Shown one piece after another: positions 23,371 through 36,426 of a DNA stretch of 64,000 nt. The notes beneath the pieces are model-generated. The model was given only the letters and a program-made list of their open reading frames with translations, made no database searches and was not told the DNA's origin. The stretch spans positions 12,928,603 to 12,992,602 of the forward strand of contig NC_037673.1 in assembly GCF_003255815.1 (NCBI RefSeq). Reading direction: 5' to 3'. Position 1 is the stretch's first letter. Every line of letters starts with the position of its first letter. The position numbers were made by a program, and so were the translations under genes. Origin of the DNA: Theropithecus gelada (taxonomy: Eukaryota > Chordata > Mammalia > Primates > Cercopithecidae).

Positions 23371-23701
23371 TCTTTTTTCTTCTTTTTTCTTTCTTTCTTT
23401 ATTTTATTTATTTATTTATTTTTGGGACGGAATCTCACTCTGTTGCCAGGCTGGAGTGCAGTGGCACGATCTCGGCTCACTGCAACCTCTCCCAGCCGGG
23501 TTCAAGCAATTCTCCTGTCTCAGCCTCCCAAGTAGCTGGGACTACAGGCGCTTGCCACCACGCCCAGCTAATTTCTGTATTGTTTTTGAGATGGGGTTTC
23601 ACCATGTTGGCCAGGATGGTCTCGATCACTTGACCTCATGATTCGCCTGCCTCGGCCTCCCAAAGTGCTGGGATTACAGGCGTGACCCACTGCATCCAGC
23701 C
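23371..23701 (-). mobile_element. AluS/Y, antisense, with 15-bp target duplication
   Basis: A full-length Alu in reverse orientation, with its T/TTTC/TTTA-rich tail at 23371-23423 and 'cctcccaaagtgctgggatt' at the other end. The 15 bases 'aaggaccaatttctt' flank it on both sides (about 23360-23374 and 23702-23716). It split an L1M ORF2. Confidence 0.95.
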
Positions 23702-24913
23702 CAAGGACCAATTTCTTAAAATCACAAACTACAAAGAGTCCTGTAAAGAAAAATCCATAATCTCTACTGACCTAAAATTATCAATGACATTGAATCAATG
23801 ATCAATAACTTTCCCAAACCGGAAGCACCAGGCCCAGATGGCTTCTGCTTAATTCTAGAAAACGTTTAAGAGTAAAAGCCATAAATTCACCACAATCACA
23901 CTAAGAAAATAGAAGCAAAGGGAGTACTTCATAACATGCTCTATGAGACAAGCATTATCTTAAAACAAAATGAGGATTAAGATATAAAAAGAAAGAAAAT
24001 CAATAAACCAAAATCCCTCATGAACATACATGTCAAAATCTTTAATAGAATATTAGCAAATGAAATCCAACAAGGTATATAAAGACCAAGTGGGATTTCT
24101 TCCTGGTATGCAATTTATGATTTCAAACCAACTATATTAATTCAACGCAGCAATAGTCTAAAGAAGAAAAGTCAGATAATCAGATATACAGATGCAGAAA
24201 CATAATTGATACAATTCAGTACGTATTTATGATAAAACACTCACCAAACTAACAATGAAAGGGAACTTCATCATAATTATACCTACCAAAAGAACCCTAC
24301 AGATTTTATCATATTAATGTTGAAAAGCCAGATGAATTCTCACTAACATCAGGAATAAGGCAAGGATGTTATCATTCCTATTCAACATTATCTTAGAACA
24401 CCTAGAAAATCCGATAAGAAAAAATAAATGCTACACATACAGATTCAGAGGAACAAAATAAAAATACTTCTTTCCCCCAAGATGGCATACCAGTCGGTAT
24501 ATGTAGAAAATGCCAAGAAAGCAACAAAACTTTGAAACTAAAAGCAGTTACAGCAAGATCACAGGATAAAAGGCCAATGTAAAAATGTTCATTTGTTTCC
24601 TTTATACCAGAAATAAAAATGTGACATCTGAAATTAAAACACGAAACAATTTTACACTAGCAACAAAATGAAATACGTAGGAAGAAATCTAACCCAACCT
24701 GTACAGGACTTATACACAGAAAATTACAAAATTCTGATGAAAGTTATCATATAGAATATCTAAATAAATTGAGAGATACTCTATGTTTATGCATCGGAAG
24801 ACAATATTGTTCAGATGTCAGTTCTTCTGTAACGGATCTATTTAATGCAATCTCTAAAATCCTAGCAAGTTATCTTGTAAATATGAAAAACACTGATTCA
24901 ACAGTTTATATGG

Positions 24914-25218
24914 AGGCCAGGCGTGGTGGCTCATATGCCTGTAATCTCAGAACCTTGGGGGGCTGAGGTAGGTGGATTGCTTGAGCTCATGAGTTCAAGA
25001 CCAGCCTGAGCAACCAAGTGAAACCCCCTCGCTACTAAAAATAGAAAAATTATCTGGGCATTGTGGCACACACCTGTGGCCCCAGCTACTCCAGAGGCTG
25101 AGGCAGGAGAATTTCTTGAACCTGGAGATGGAGGTTGCAGTGAGCCGAGATCGTACCACTGCACTCAGCACTCCAGCCTGGGTGACAGAGTGAGTCTCTT
25201 TCTCAAAACAAACAAACA
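24914..25218 (+). mobile_element. AluJ-like element
   Basis: A diverged full-length Alu ('ggccaggcgtggtggctcat' to a CAAA-rich tail). 'aacagtttata' precedes it at about 24900-24910 and recurs at 25219-25229, a target duplication. Its divergence and right-arm insertion suggest an older (J or early S) copy. Confidence 0.9.
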
Positions 25219-27090
25219 AACAGTTTATAAGAATAGCTAATCAATACCAAGAGGAACTTTGGAAACTATGCACATACAAGGACATTAAACAAAATGCTCC
25301 TGAAAAACCTTTGTGTAATTCAGAAATTAAGACAGAAATTTTAAACAACTTTGAAACAAATGAATATGGAAACATGACATAACAAAAACCTCTGGGATAT
25401 GACAAAAACAGTGCTAAAAAGGAAGTTTTATAGCATTAAATGTGTACATCAAAAAATAGATCAGAAATTTTCAGGTTCCTCAAGGAACCCAAAAAAGAAG
25501 AACAAATGAAACTCTAAGCTGGCAAAAGAAACCACAACAACAAGAACAGAAATAAATGAAATAAACACCAAAAAACAATACACAGCATTAGCAAAATGAA
25601 AGACTAGTCCTCAAAAGGATAAACAAGATTGATAAACAATTAGCTAGACTAATTTGAGAAGAAGAAAGATGATCCAAATAATCAAAATCAGAAATGAAAA
25701 TAAAAACATTACAACTGATACCACAGAAATACAAAAGATCATCAGAGACTATAATGAACAACAATATGCTCACAAAGTAGAAAACCTAGACGAAATAGAT
25801 AAATTCCTGGAAACACAGAATCCCCAAGGTTGAACCAGAAACAATTAAAAATCATTAACAGATCAATAACGAGTAGTGATATTGAATCAGTAATAATAAT
25901 AATTCAAAAAAACTCCAAGAAATCAACGACAAAACAATGGAGCTAAAAGCAATTACAGGAAGGTCACAGGATAAAAAGCCAACATACAAATGCCCATTTC
26001 TTTCCTTTATACCAGTAATGCTACATTAATTAAGACAGTGAGAGAATAGGCAAATCAATTGAACAGAATAGAGTTCACCAAATTCCACTAAAATACAGTA
26101 CCTGAGCTTTAATAAAAGAGCAAAATAATTCACTGGTGACAACATTCCCTTTCCAACAAGTAGTGCTGAAACAACTGGACATTCATATGCAAAAAAACCA
26201 ACACCAAAAACTCAAAAGGAACCATAAGCCTCAATGCAAAATGCAAAATGCAAAACATCTAGGAGATAACATGAAAGAAAACCTACATAACCTTGGATTT
26301 GGCATTCGGTTTTAGATGCAATGTCAAAAGCACAAGCTGTAGAAAAAAATGATGTACTTTATAAATATTAAAAATTTCTCTGCAAAAACACTACTAGGAA
26401 AACAAAAAATATTTTATGAATTAAAATAAAGTATTTGCAAAACATATATCTGATGAGGGACATATATCCAAAATATACAAAGAACTCTTACACAACGATT
26501 AAACCAATGAACAACAACTGTTAATCAATGCTTAAATCTATAATTAAGAAAATCCCAATTTAAAAATGGAAAAAAAATCTGAATAGACACCCACCAAAAC
26601 ACATAGATTGTAAACATACACATGAAAAGGTATTTAACATCATATATCATTAGGGAATTGTAAATTAAAACAAAAAAATTGATACTGCCACACTCTTATT
26701 TGATTGGTAATATATATTTTAAAAATACTGTAAATATCAAATGCTGACATGAATGTGGAGCAACAGGAACTCTCTTTGAATTCTGGAGTATAAGAGGGCT
26801 TTATAGGGTAGTGAAACTATTCTGTACGGTACTGTAATGGTAGATACATCATGCCATGCATTTGTCAAAATCCATAGTGATACAGCACAAATGTGAACCT
26901 TACTGTAATGTATTGACTTTAGTTAATAATAATGTGACCCTATTGTTTCATTAATTGCAGCAAATATACTATAGTAATGCAAGATGTTATTAACAGGCAA
27001 ACTGTATGCAGGGGATGATATATGGGCACACTCTCTCTGTGCTCCCTGCTCAATTTTCTGTAGATCCAAAACTGCTTCGGTTTAGTTAGG

Positions 27091-28413
27091 AACAGTTTTG
27101 TAATTAGAAAAATAAGTAATTTTCTGGACCTCTTTAAATTTATCTTTTATGGTAAACAATGTTTCCATTAATTAATTATTTCACAGTATCACTGCCAGAA
27201 ATTTGGTAGCAGAAAAGTTTTCTCCCATTTTAATGTACTTGTGAATGTTTTACCTTTAGATTTTTAAAGCATCTTACGAGTGATTGCAATTGCGGTATGC
27301 TCGACTTTCTCTATTGCCTGTTCTTCAATTTTTTAATCTAGTAATGTGAAATCTTAGCCCTGTCTGCAACAGGATCAGTTTTGCTCAGTGGATAACACTA
27401 ACGCAATTCAGGCTACTACTTATTAGGACAAATCAAAGAAAATGAGCCTAAGTACAAATTCCAAAATATGTGATTGGCCTGATTGGTAACAACATGTGCC
27501 CAGCTTAAGCTCACTAAGCTTTATAAGAACCCTATCTACAAACGGCCGTCGTTCAATCAATTAGGAGCAGCTGAAGCACCTGACCAGATTTCTAAACAAG
27601 GCGTTGTCTTTTAGCAAAGCAGGCAGACTCCTTGGTGTTTCAGGGAATTGTCTCTGGAAGTGGATGTGGCAGCAGCGCTGAGGTAGTGAATTTAACTGCG
27701 AAAATGAGGCCAAGCTGGGGAAAGTGGAAACAGAAAAATCTCAAGACAAAGCAGCTAGAACCACACCATGGTTGGGATTAAACAGAGAATTGAGATGCTA
27801 GAATTCTTTGGACCTGTTTTATTGGTTTGTTTCCTTTTAATTATTGGTGGCTGTAAGAAAATCGATCTTAATTAAAAAACTTGTACAAAAGTCAAGTATT
27901 ATTACAGCACAAAATGCAGAAAGCTAACTTTTGCTATAAAGTGCAAAAACAAAGAATCCATTAACAAATGAACATAAACTGAATGCAGATGGGCAGATAC
28001 CAATGCTCTGTTTCAGGAAAAACCTCTCCTAAAGCACATTAGATATGAGGATATCCAAGGGTAATGAGCTATAAACATGTAGACATTATTTAAATTTCAA
28101 TACAAATACAATCTTAAAACTCTTAACAACATATTAATGCCATTTGTTTTTGTTTGGAAAAAAATCCCATCTGAGAATCCTTTAAACAAAAAGTATGCAG
28201 CCAGGTACAGCTGCCATTTTCTTCATTTTATACAAGGAAAGGAAAGCAGAAGTTTAGTTATCAACCAAAATGGTAATAATGGCAAACGAATAACTATGAT
28301 GAACTTCTCATTCAAGGAGTGAATTGTTTAAAAAATGATTTCTAATTACACTGCCTTCAGAGACCATGAGTGAGCATCATGATAGACTCTAGAGAGACGA
28401 ACACTTTAAAAAG
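27091..28413. other. Unassigned intergenic DNA
   Basis: No gene. 27350-27750 is more GC-rich than its surroundings and holds one of the few CpG-bearing spots ('acggccgtcg' at about 27542). It might be a decayed LTR, but no family is recognised. The ORF at 28137-28322 has no domain. Confidence 0.5.
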
Positions 28414-29124
28414 TGATCTAGTTTGGATATGTGTCCTCACACAAATCTCATGTTGAACTGTAATCCCCAGTATTGAAGGTGGAAGGTAATTGGACCATGT
28501 GGTTCGATTTCTCATAAATGGTTTAGCACCATCCCCTTGGTGCTGTCCTCCTGACAGTGAATTACTTCTCATAAGATCTGGCTGTTTGTAAGCGTGTGGT
28601 AGCCCGGGAGCAGTGGCTCATACCTGTAATCCCAGCACTTTGGGAGGCTGAGGCGGGAAGATCACTTGAGGTTAGGAGTTCAAGACAAGCCTGGCCAACA
28701 TGGTGAAATCCCATCTCTATAAAAATACAAAAATTATCTGGGCATGGTGGTATATGCCTGTAGTCCCAGCTACTCAGGAGGCTGAGGCAGGAGAATTGCT
28801 TGAACCCTGGAGGCAGAGGTTGCAGTGAGCTGAGATCATGCCACTATACTCCAGTCTGGGAGACAGAGTAAGACTCTGTCTCAAAAAAAAAAAAAAAGTG
28901 TGTTGCACTGTTGCACCTTACTCTCTCTCTTGCTTCTTGCTCCTGCTTTTGCCAGGTGATATGCTGGCACCCACTTTGCCTTCTGCCATAAATGTAAGCT
29001 TCATGAGGATACCACTATGCTTCTTATACAGCCTAAACAACCGTGAGCCAATTACACCTCTTTTCTTTGTAAATTACCCAGTCTCAAGTATTTCTTTATA
29101 GCGGTGCAAGAATGGCCTAATACA
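28414..29124 (+). repeat. MaLR LTR split by an Alu
   Basis: The LTR begins 'tgatctagtttggatatgtg' and ends '...ctaatac a' at 29124. It is the same family as 15574-15961, sharing 'tgttgaactgtaatcccca' type text and 'ccgtgagccaatta'. An AluS at 28602-28897 interrupts it at the 'agcgtgtgg' position. No 5-bp target duplication is visible at the outer ends. Confidence 0.8.
28602..28897 (+). mobile_element. AluS element
   Basis: Full-length Alu of S type with a 15-base A tail. The flanks 'agcgtgtggt' (28591-28600) and 'agtgtgttgc' (28897-28906) look like a mutated target duplication. Some of its bases are translated into a spurious ORF (28838-29101). Confidence 0.95.
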
Positions 29125-29225
29125 TCTCCAGCACTTTCAGAGGCTAAGGTGAAAGGATAGCTTGACGTCTGGAGTTAAGACTAGCGGGCGTAACAGAGGG
29201 AGACTATGTCACTACAAAAAATAGG
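29125..29225 (+). mobile_element. Degraded Alu left-monomer (FLAM-like) fragment
   Basis: 'ctccagcactttcagaggct', 'gagttaagactagcgggcgt', then 'cactacaaaaaatag' follow the Alu left monomer with many changes. It abuts the 3' end of the MaLR LTR. Confidence 0.65.
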
Positions 29226-31289
29226 CAGACTAAAAATTTCAGTCAATGCAACATAAATAACTTCTGAATAATACATGGATTCATAAAGCTTACGTGTATA
29301 GGATCTTTCCTGAGGTGAAATGGAAAAGACAAAAAAAAAGGGAACATGTACTAAAAACCCTAAAAAATGTAATGCAGATTAAAACAGAATTAACTCAGAA
29401 GTTTTAAAAATATGCCTGTACAACTAGCCTTGAAATCTGTTTTTCAAATTCTAAGATTAAATCAGAGCTTTCAGATTAATATCACCAATAAAAATGGATT
29501 ATCCTCAAGAGAAAATAGAAAAATAACTGGAATTGCAATTGATATGATTAAGAAGGATTATATAATCTCTAGAGAGACATGAAAGGCAGTCATAAAATCC
29601 AAGAAAAACTTAAAAACAAAAGCTTCGACAAAGCAATGGTGGTGAGAAACTTTTAGAATATTTGGAAAAAGATCTAATCTAACTTTGAAACTTAGAATTC
29701 TCTCCCCATTATACAGAGGTTAGGACTGAATTTCTTTCTACTTGTTGCTTTAGGAAATAAAATGCTGCCTGAAAACAGCATACTATTTTAGGTCGTTGGC
29801 TCTGTATTTAAATGGCCTGGACTTTTATTTCAAATCTGATATTTACTAAAAATGTGGCTTTGGCAACTTCCTTAAATATTCAGTGGTTGTCTCCTTGTGG
29901 TTAAACGAGGATTAACCCAAGTTATCTGGAAAATAGAAATGGACACAAAGTGGAAATAAGAGGATCAGGAAAATGCAATCCTAGACTGACTATGGTGAGG
30001 GAATAGGAAAAATGAGGCATGAAAGGAATAAATACAAGAGTTAGCAAGATAAAAGTTGATCACAGCTTCTGAGAAAAACACAGCTAGTATTTTGGCTATG
30101 TGAGGGGTTGCCAATTAAAACACAAGACACTAAGTTCTTTTTGAATTAGATAAGTGCCCAATAAAAATAAATCTAGACTTAGTAAAGGAGATGGGTTTTT
30201 TTTTTCCTTAAAAAGATGATTGCAGTAGGGAAAATGCTCTAAACTCTGAAATCTGCAAGCATAGGAACATCAATGAGAATTTTTTTTCTTTATTTTAACC
30301 TGTTGGGACGGGTTATCAGGGATAACAAAAACTTTTAAGAGTAAATCTATGGAGATTGAGCAGACAGCATGGTTGCCACTGTATGATAGGAAATGTATCT
30401 CAATGTGGCCAGCCAATCTCTGGGATGAGCTGGTAAGGGGGGCACATTCTGCCTTTTAGGATTTGCTCAGGCTTGTGGGCAAGCCAAAGTTCAGGGGTCC
30501 ATGAGGAGGAAAAATCTGACTAAAGCTTGGCTAAGACAGGACAGAAGGTAAGAACTGGTTCATTGAGATCACTTGATTGTAAACAATAAATATTTTGTGG
30601 ACTTTGGTTGGTTGTTTTGGTTTGATTTTTTTAATAAGTTGTCCTACCCAATGTTTGGAATTTATTTACTTCAAAAAATAATATAGTACTTCTGGTTTGT
30701 GGCCCAGCATGCAAGGAGCTTGAAAGTCTTCATTCTAGCAACTGGTATAAAGCTGAAAGATTGACGAATCAACAATTGTTCCTAGGACCATCAGTGAAAT
30801 GAAGATGCAGGGCAAATGAAGGCACAGGGCAAGCTGATGCTCCCAAATTGGAGAGAGAGAACATTGCATTGAGAGGATTTTTACTTACCCGAGCAGAAAT
30901 ACTCATGGGAACCAGGGTTGGATTAGGAAAATTGAAACAGTAATTGAATTGTTGGCAGTTTAGTGTTGACAAGACTGAGAGAGTTAAAACCCCCAGGAGA
31001 ACCTAGCTAAAAGGGGCCTTACACTTTTGGTTTTACCTGCAGCAGCTCTACCAGTTTCCCAAGATAAATATCAAAGAAAAATTGTTATGTTTTCATCAGG
31101 GAAAAACCAAAGGCAATCATTGTTAAATAAGCCAGGACACTTTATTATTCTTTTGTTTAGCAATTCTTTTACATTTTTAATTTTTGTGGGTACATAGTAG
31201 GTGTATATGTATATATACACATAATATATATCATATATTTATATCTCTATATATAGACATGCAATGCATACGCACAGTTTATTATTGTT
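29226..31289. other. Unassigned intergenic DNA, possibly HAL1 5' region in part
   Basis: No gene. The part from about 30750 may belong to the 5' region of the HAL1 element that follows, judging by general order, but I cannot fix a boundary. A TA/TG-rich patch lies at 31201-31260. Confidence 0.45.
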
Positions 31290-32800
31290 GAAAAGGCCTC
31301 CTCTAAAAAGAAACTACCAGAGGCTAACCTATTGTGGTTTTATCAGAATCTAATTGATCTTGGGGAAAGGAAATACTCAACTTAAGCCCACTCTAGGCAT
31401 CTTGTCCTATCTAAGGGTTGGGGTGAGAAAGGGGGAGGTTGGGAATCACTTGTGATGTTCATAGCCCAGTAGCATAGGCTCATAAAATACTGAGATCTAG
31501 TCATAATACTATAGTAGATTACTTGTTCCCACACATTTTACCAACACATCGCTAAAAACCTATTTACCAGAGTTCCTTTCACCCAGTATGGCATGCACCT
31601 CTTTCAACAAAATATTACAGGTCATACTGAAAGGCAAAAAAAAAGCGCACCGCTTAGAAAGGCTGGGCAAGCAACAGAACCACACTCAGACATGGCAGGT
31701 ATGTTGGAATTATCAGTCCCTAAATTTAAAACAACTATAATTAATATGCAAAAAACGGTTATGGAAAAACTAGACAACATGCAAGAATGCATGGGAATTG
31801 GAAGAAGGCAGATGGGAATTCTAAGAAAGAAAATAAAATGCTAGAGGTAAAAAAAAAACATCACTGTAACAGAGATGAAGAATGGCTTTGGTGGGGCCCA
31901 GTTTTAGACTGGATATGAGTAAGGAATGAATCTCTGAGCTTCGAGATATGTTAACAGAAAAAAGCAAAGCAAAAAAAAAAAAAAAAAAGAGAGAAAGAAA
32001 CAGATAGAACAAAATATCCAAAAACTATGTGACAATTACAAAAAGTGTAACACATATTTAATGAAATACTAGAATAAGAAAAAAGAGGAAACAGAAGCAA
32101 TATTAGAAGCAATAATTACTGAGAATTTTCCCAAATCAATTTCAGACACCAATTCATAGCTTCATGAAAATCAAAGAACACCAGGCAGAATAAGGGTCAA
32201 AAATTATAATTTATTATACTTATGTATGTCATATTCAAAATGCGAAAAGCTTAAAAGATAAGGAAAACTTTAAAGAAGCCACAAGGGGGAAAAATACCTT
32301 AACCTATAAAGATAAAAATTACATCTGAGTTTTCCATTGAAGCCACACTAACAAGAAGAGAGCGGAGAAAATATTTCAATTTTTGAGAGAAAAATACTCA
32401 TCAACTTAAAATTCTGTATTCTGTGAAATTATCCTTTAAAAAATGGAGAGAAAAGCATTTCTCAGACAAATAAAAACAGAATTAGTCACGAAGAGACCTG
32501 CCTTGAAAGAAATTTACGAAAGTCTCTTAAGGGAAAGAAAATGATATACATCAGAAATTGAGATCCACATAAATAAAGAGCATCAGAGAATAAATAAGTT
32601 TTCTTTTTCTTAATTGATCTGACAGATAACAGTTACTTGGAAACACTAGTAGCAAAATATATCCAAGTGTGTATGTGTGGGTTTGTGTCTCCCCTTTTCA
32701 TTCATGAATATCATTGATATGTTTCAAATCACCATAAACGTACCTACCAAGTATAGTCAAAAGTCTAAAAGTTCTTTTAACCATTTTCACATGTTATAGC
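31290..32800 (+). mobile_element. HAL1 (half-L1) element
   Basis: The sequence follows HAL1: a 5' region with 'aaaaggcctcctctaaaaag' and 'cacttgtgatgttcatagcc', then an ORF1-like part ('cagacatggcaggtatgttgg', 31593-31844 open for 83 codons), then 'acaaaaagtgtaacac', 'actgagaattttcccaaatc', and an end with 'gaagagacctgccttgaaag' type text. HAL1 elements carry only an L1 ORF1-like gene (an RNA-binding protein) and no RT. Here it is interrupted by stops, a poly(A) run at 31970-31988 and frameshifts. Confidence 0.75.
31593..31844 (+). pseudogene. HAL1 ORF1-like fragment
   Basis: Eighty-three codons with the charged, coiled-coil-like pattern of the N-terminal part of HAL1/L1 ORF1 (for example ELSVPKFKTTIINMQKTVME). 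The frame is lost afterwards. No evidence of function. Confidence 0.6.
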
Positions 32801-35099
32801 AACAGACAAGTAAAAGCTTTTCCACACTATTTTTATAGGCTATGACTTTAAGAAGCTGATAAATAACCCTGTAACAAATCTACAGAATCTTTAATAAAAA
32901 ACACATTAATAGCTAAGTGCTATCGTGGTGACCCTTCTCCTTCTAGGACTTCATATCTAGAGAGCTAATTTGAGAATGATTATTTTTATGAAAGTAGAAA
33001 ATGAAGATATAATTTGGACATTTTTCTATTGTCCTGATGTCACTTTGAGATTTCTAGTAAAATGTCCTCCTCAAAGGGGAAGAATAATTTTAACTGTAGA
33101 TATTTAATCAAAGCTCTCCTACAATAATGTTTCCTTAATATTACAGTTACATTTGCATTCAACATTTATTTAACATTTCTTGGTTGAAAATAGAAAGATA
33201 CATGAGATGTGTGCAAATCTGCTATTTTCTTGAAACGGTTTATATTGGTTTTGTTTTGTCTTTTACTTTTCTTTTTCCTAACTTGACAAAAGGATAATTA
33301 TCCATATGAATTCACTTTGTCAGGCACTTGTCCTGTTCATTGATCCAGAAGAAAATTATGTCACTTTTATTTTTATGTTCTATCAAAGATTTCTTTGTAA
33401 AACTCAATCCTAAGAATATTTACTTGTGATATAACTTTGGTTATCTTATTTTATGTGTACTGCTTATATTTCAGATGTGTGGTCTCATTTGCACTTTGAG
33501 TGCAGAAAGCTGAGAAAAGTGTTGCTTTCACCCTGAAAACAAACAAACAAAAATTCAGGTAATGTAAATAATTATTACTTTCTTTCAACCATCAAGAACT
33601 AGTTTTAAATTTCTTAAAATCTAAGGAAAAAAAAGGGCCTTGCAACGAGAAATAGTCTCTGGCTCAACTCCTGGAGACCCAAGAAGAAGTGACGACTAGA
33701 CTTACACAAATAGGTAAGATCTTAGCAAGAACCTTCAAGAACCTGTTGAAAATTGAGTGTGAGCAAGTGTGAAGCTACTTACCATGGAACTTAGCCTGCA
33801 AAAAGACCATTATTGGAGTCTATCTATAGAAATGAACTCCATTGGTCTCAACTTGTTCCTGGACGTGGGCAGCCACAGATATCCTTTGCCTGCAGTAACA
33901 GCAATCCTTCCTATTTCAAAATATCCTGAAACTACCCACATGCTTCATTACAGACCACTAAAGTCTCACTAGCTTTCTAAAACCCTATGTGAATGGAATG
34001 TTTGCCAACAGACTGTCTCAGTGTATCCTCCCTTTCCTCTATAAAACTTACACATCTTTCTAATATCTTTGAACATTTTTGATAGATTAGATGGTTTCTT
34101 CTGATGCAAGTTGAATAAAGGGCCTTTGTTACTTTTGTTTTGGACCTAGTTTTTTCTTTTTTCTTTTTTTTTCTGGGAATGCAGAGGCTCCTAGAAGCAC
34201 CTAATTGTGGGCTCTTTTCCATACACCTGCGCAGGATGCTTAAGAGCACAATTCAGTCAGAAGTAAAACCAGAGAAAGCCTTTCAAGGTCCAGGCAAAAA
34301 GATGAGGAAGAAAGTACCAGGGGAGGAAAGACAGAAAGCTCACCTAGACTCTTCTACATGATGAAATAAAAGCCTTGAGTCATGGAGGAAGGGTAGGAAT
34401 GCTTTCTGCCCTGGGGCACAGATAAAGATGCACTGTGGCTAGGAAAGTGAAAAAAAAAAAAAAAAAAAAAAAGTAAAAACTCCTTATACACAGGGGAGGG
34501 ATCACAAATAGTCCTGGGCAAAAAGAAAAAAAAAAAGGATGCTCAATAGATACCTTGCTAACAGATATGTGTCATACTCCTAAAAGAAGAACAGAAATCC
34601 CATTTTAGAAAAATAATCACTAGAGATACAAGGTAGAGTTTGGCTGCCATGGAAAGAGGGCAAATCACTGAAGAAACTTTATGAACTGGTCCCATGGATA
34701 CAGGGTGTTCCTAGGAGGCTGAGCTCTCACCCACTCATCCACCCCAAGCACCCAAAAGTAGAATAGGAAGTCCTGAGTAATCAGCAACAACAGTCTACTA
34801 CTAACAAAGAACAAAAGCGTGATGAGAGATTCCTTTTGATCTACAGGCATGCAGTGAAGCCAATAGATGAAGGTAGAGGGCTGATATTCCCGTTACCACA
34901 CCTACTACAAAAATAAGCCTAGAGAATTACAAAGCTGGTGATTCACTGAAGGTAACAACAGCAATTGCAAAACCAAACACCAACTCCTAACTAGGAAGGC
35001 TGGAATCAACCCTCATACTAATGGCCTAGCATCCTAGCATAAGAAAAGTGATGATCAATTCAGGACACGAATGTTACTTACCTCAGTCTCTAATCCTTT
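32801..35099. other. Unassigned intergenic DNA
   Basis: No supported gene. 33620-34145 ends with 'gttgaataaagggcctttgtt', an AATAAA-bearing end that could be a decayed LTR. 34150-34473 ends in a 24-base A run (34450-34473) without a recognised source. ORFs here (33769-33972, 33977-34249, 34140-34361) lack recognisable domains. Confidence 0.45.
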
Positions 35100-36260
35100 A
35101 TGTATGACACCTAGCCCTCAATGAAAAATTTAGTGACACACACAAAAGCAAGGGTGCTGGTGGTGAGGTACAACCCACTGTGAAGAGACAAAACATTCAA
35201 CAATGGCAGAGTCAGAGAAAGCGCACAGGTGGAGAGAGCACACAGAAAATTTAAATTAATTATGATTAATGAGCTAAAGACTCTAGTAATGAGGTGGTAA
35301 ATAAGGCATAAACATGTGGGGGATTTCACTGGGAGGACCAGAAGTATAAGAAACAATTAAATGGAAATGCTACTAAGAGCAACAATAAAAGCAACATCAG
35401 CAGTAAAATGGTAACTGATGATTAATGCCATTGTGGGCATCAGTTAACCTTACATATCTGAGGAAAGGATGAGTAAATTAGGACATAGGTCAACGGAAAT
35501 CATCTCAAATGAAATACTTTAAACAAAGAGTATAAATACTGTAAAACAAAGAGTATAAAAATTAAAAACAGCAGCCGCTGTAATAGTTGTAAGACAAAAT
35601 CAAACATTGTAAAATACATATAAATGGAATTACAGAACAACAGGAAAGAAAAAAGACCAGATAACTATTTGAAGAGATAATTGCTGAGAATTCTCAAAAA
35701 TATTTTAAAAATAACAAGCCAGATATACAAGAATCTTAGAGAACTCCAAGCAGGATAAATGGAAAAAGAAATAATAAAAAAATCAGAATATTCCCATATT
35801 ATTATTATTATCTCATATTATTCCCATAATCTATAAGCATAATTTTCAAACTGCTCAAAACCAAAGATAAACAGAACATCTTGAATGAAACCAGAAAATA
35901 CAGAAAATGTATAAGTATCTCATATACTCCATACATATACACAGAAATTAACAATTAAGTAAAAATTTAAACAAATAAATAAATATTATTTGACAATTAA
36001 AAAGCATAAAGAAATACACACGGTACAGGAACAAGAGAAGACTTGAAGCACATTGCTTGTCAGACACCAGAAATCCAGAAGACAATGGGATGAGACCTTC
36101 TAAAAACCAAAACACTGCCTATGTAAATTCTGAAGGCAGCAAAACGCTTTCAAAAATGAAAGAGAAAGCACATAGTTTTTCTAAAACAATCTGAAAGATT
36201 TCATTGCTGTCAAAACTACCCAACAAACGATTTTAAAAGGTACTCTCTGAAAAAGACGTA
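35100..36260 (+). mobile_element. Old L1M/HAL1 ORF1-like sequence
   Basis: 'gagataattgctgagaattc', 'agagaactccaagcaggata', 'ttttcaaactgctcaaaacc' and 'gtcagacaccagaaatccag' follow the order of an old L1 ORF1 C-terminal region. The left boundary is uncertain and no frame remains. Confidence 0.5.
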
Positions 36261-36296
36261 TGATATAAGATGCAAGCAGGTGTCTGCATAAAGAAA

Positions 36297-36392
<96 letters not shown>
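36297..36392. repeat. Compound (TC)n(TA)n microsatellite
   Basis: About 60 bp of TC/CT with two small interruptions, followed by about 36 bp of TA. The TA part is self-complementary and prone to cruciform or slippage. Confidence 0.97.
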
Positions 36393-36394
<2 letters not shown>

Positions 36395-36426
36395 AAATGG
36401 CTGATAGGGAAGGAAATAGAAATTCG

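Larger units (their letters stand above)
22985..27090 (+). mobile_element. Ancient L1M element(s), ORF2 to 3' UTR
   Basis: ORF2-like text appears in plus orientation: 'aaagctggttcttcgaac' (23158), 'ggaagcaccaggcccagatgg' type text (23821), 'tcatgaacatacatgtcaaaa', and later ORF2 C-terminal wording up to about 26790. A 3' UTR of L1MC/L1MD style follows ('gggtagtgaaactattctgta', 'atttgtcaaaatcc', 'ctcaattttctgtagat') to about 27090. The order jumps back at 25560-25830 to an early part of ORF2, and 24537-24614 is similar to 25943-26020, so two overlapping old copies or a local duplication are present. All frames are destroyed. Confidence 0.75.

Noticed and set aside
27350..27750. Possible promoter island
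   Set aside because: It is only slightly richer in GC with few CpGs, and no exon or conserved start follows.
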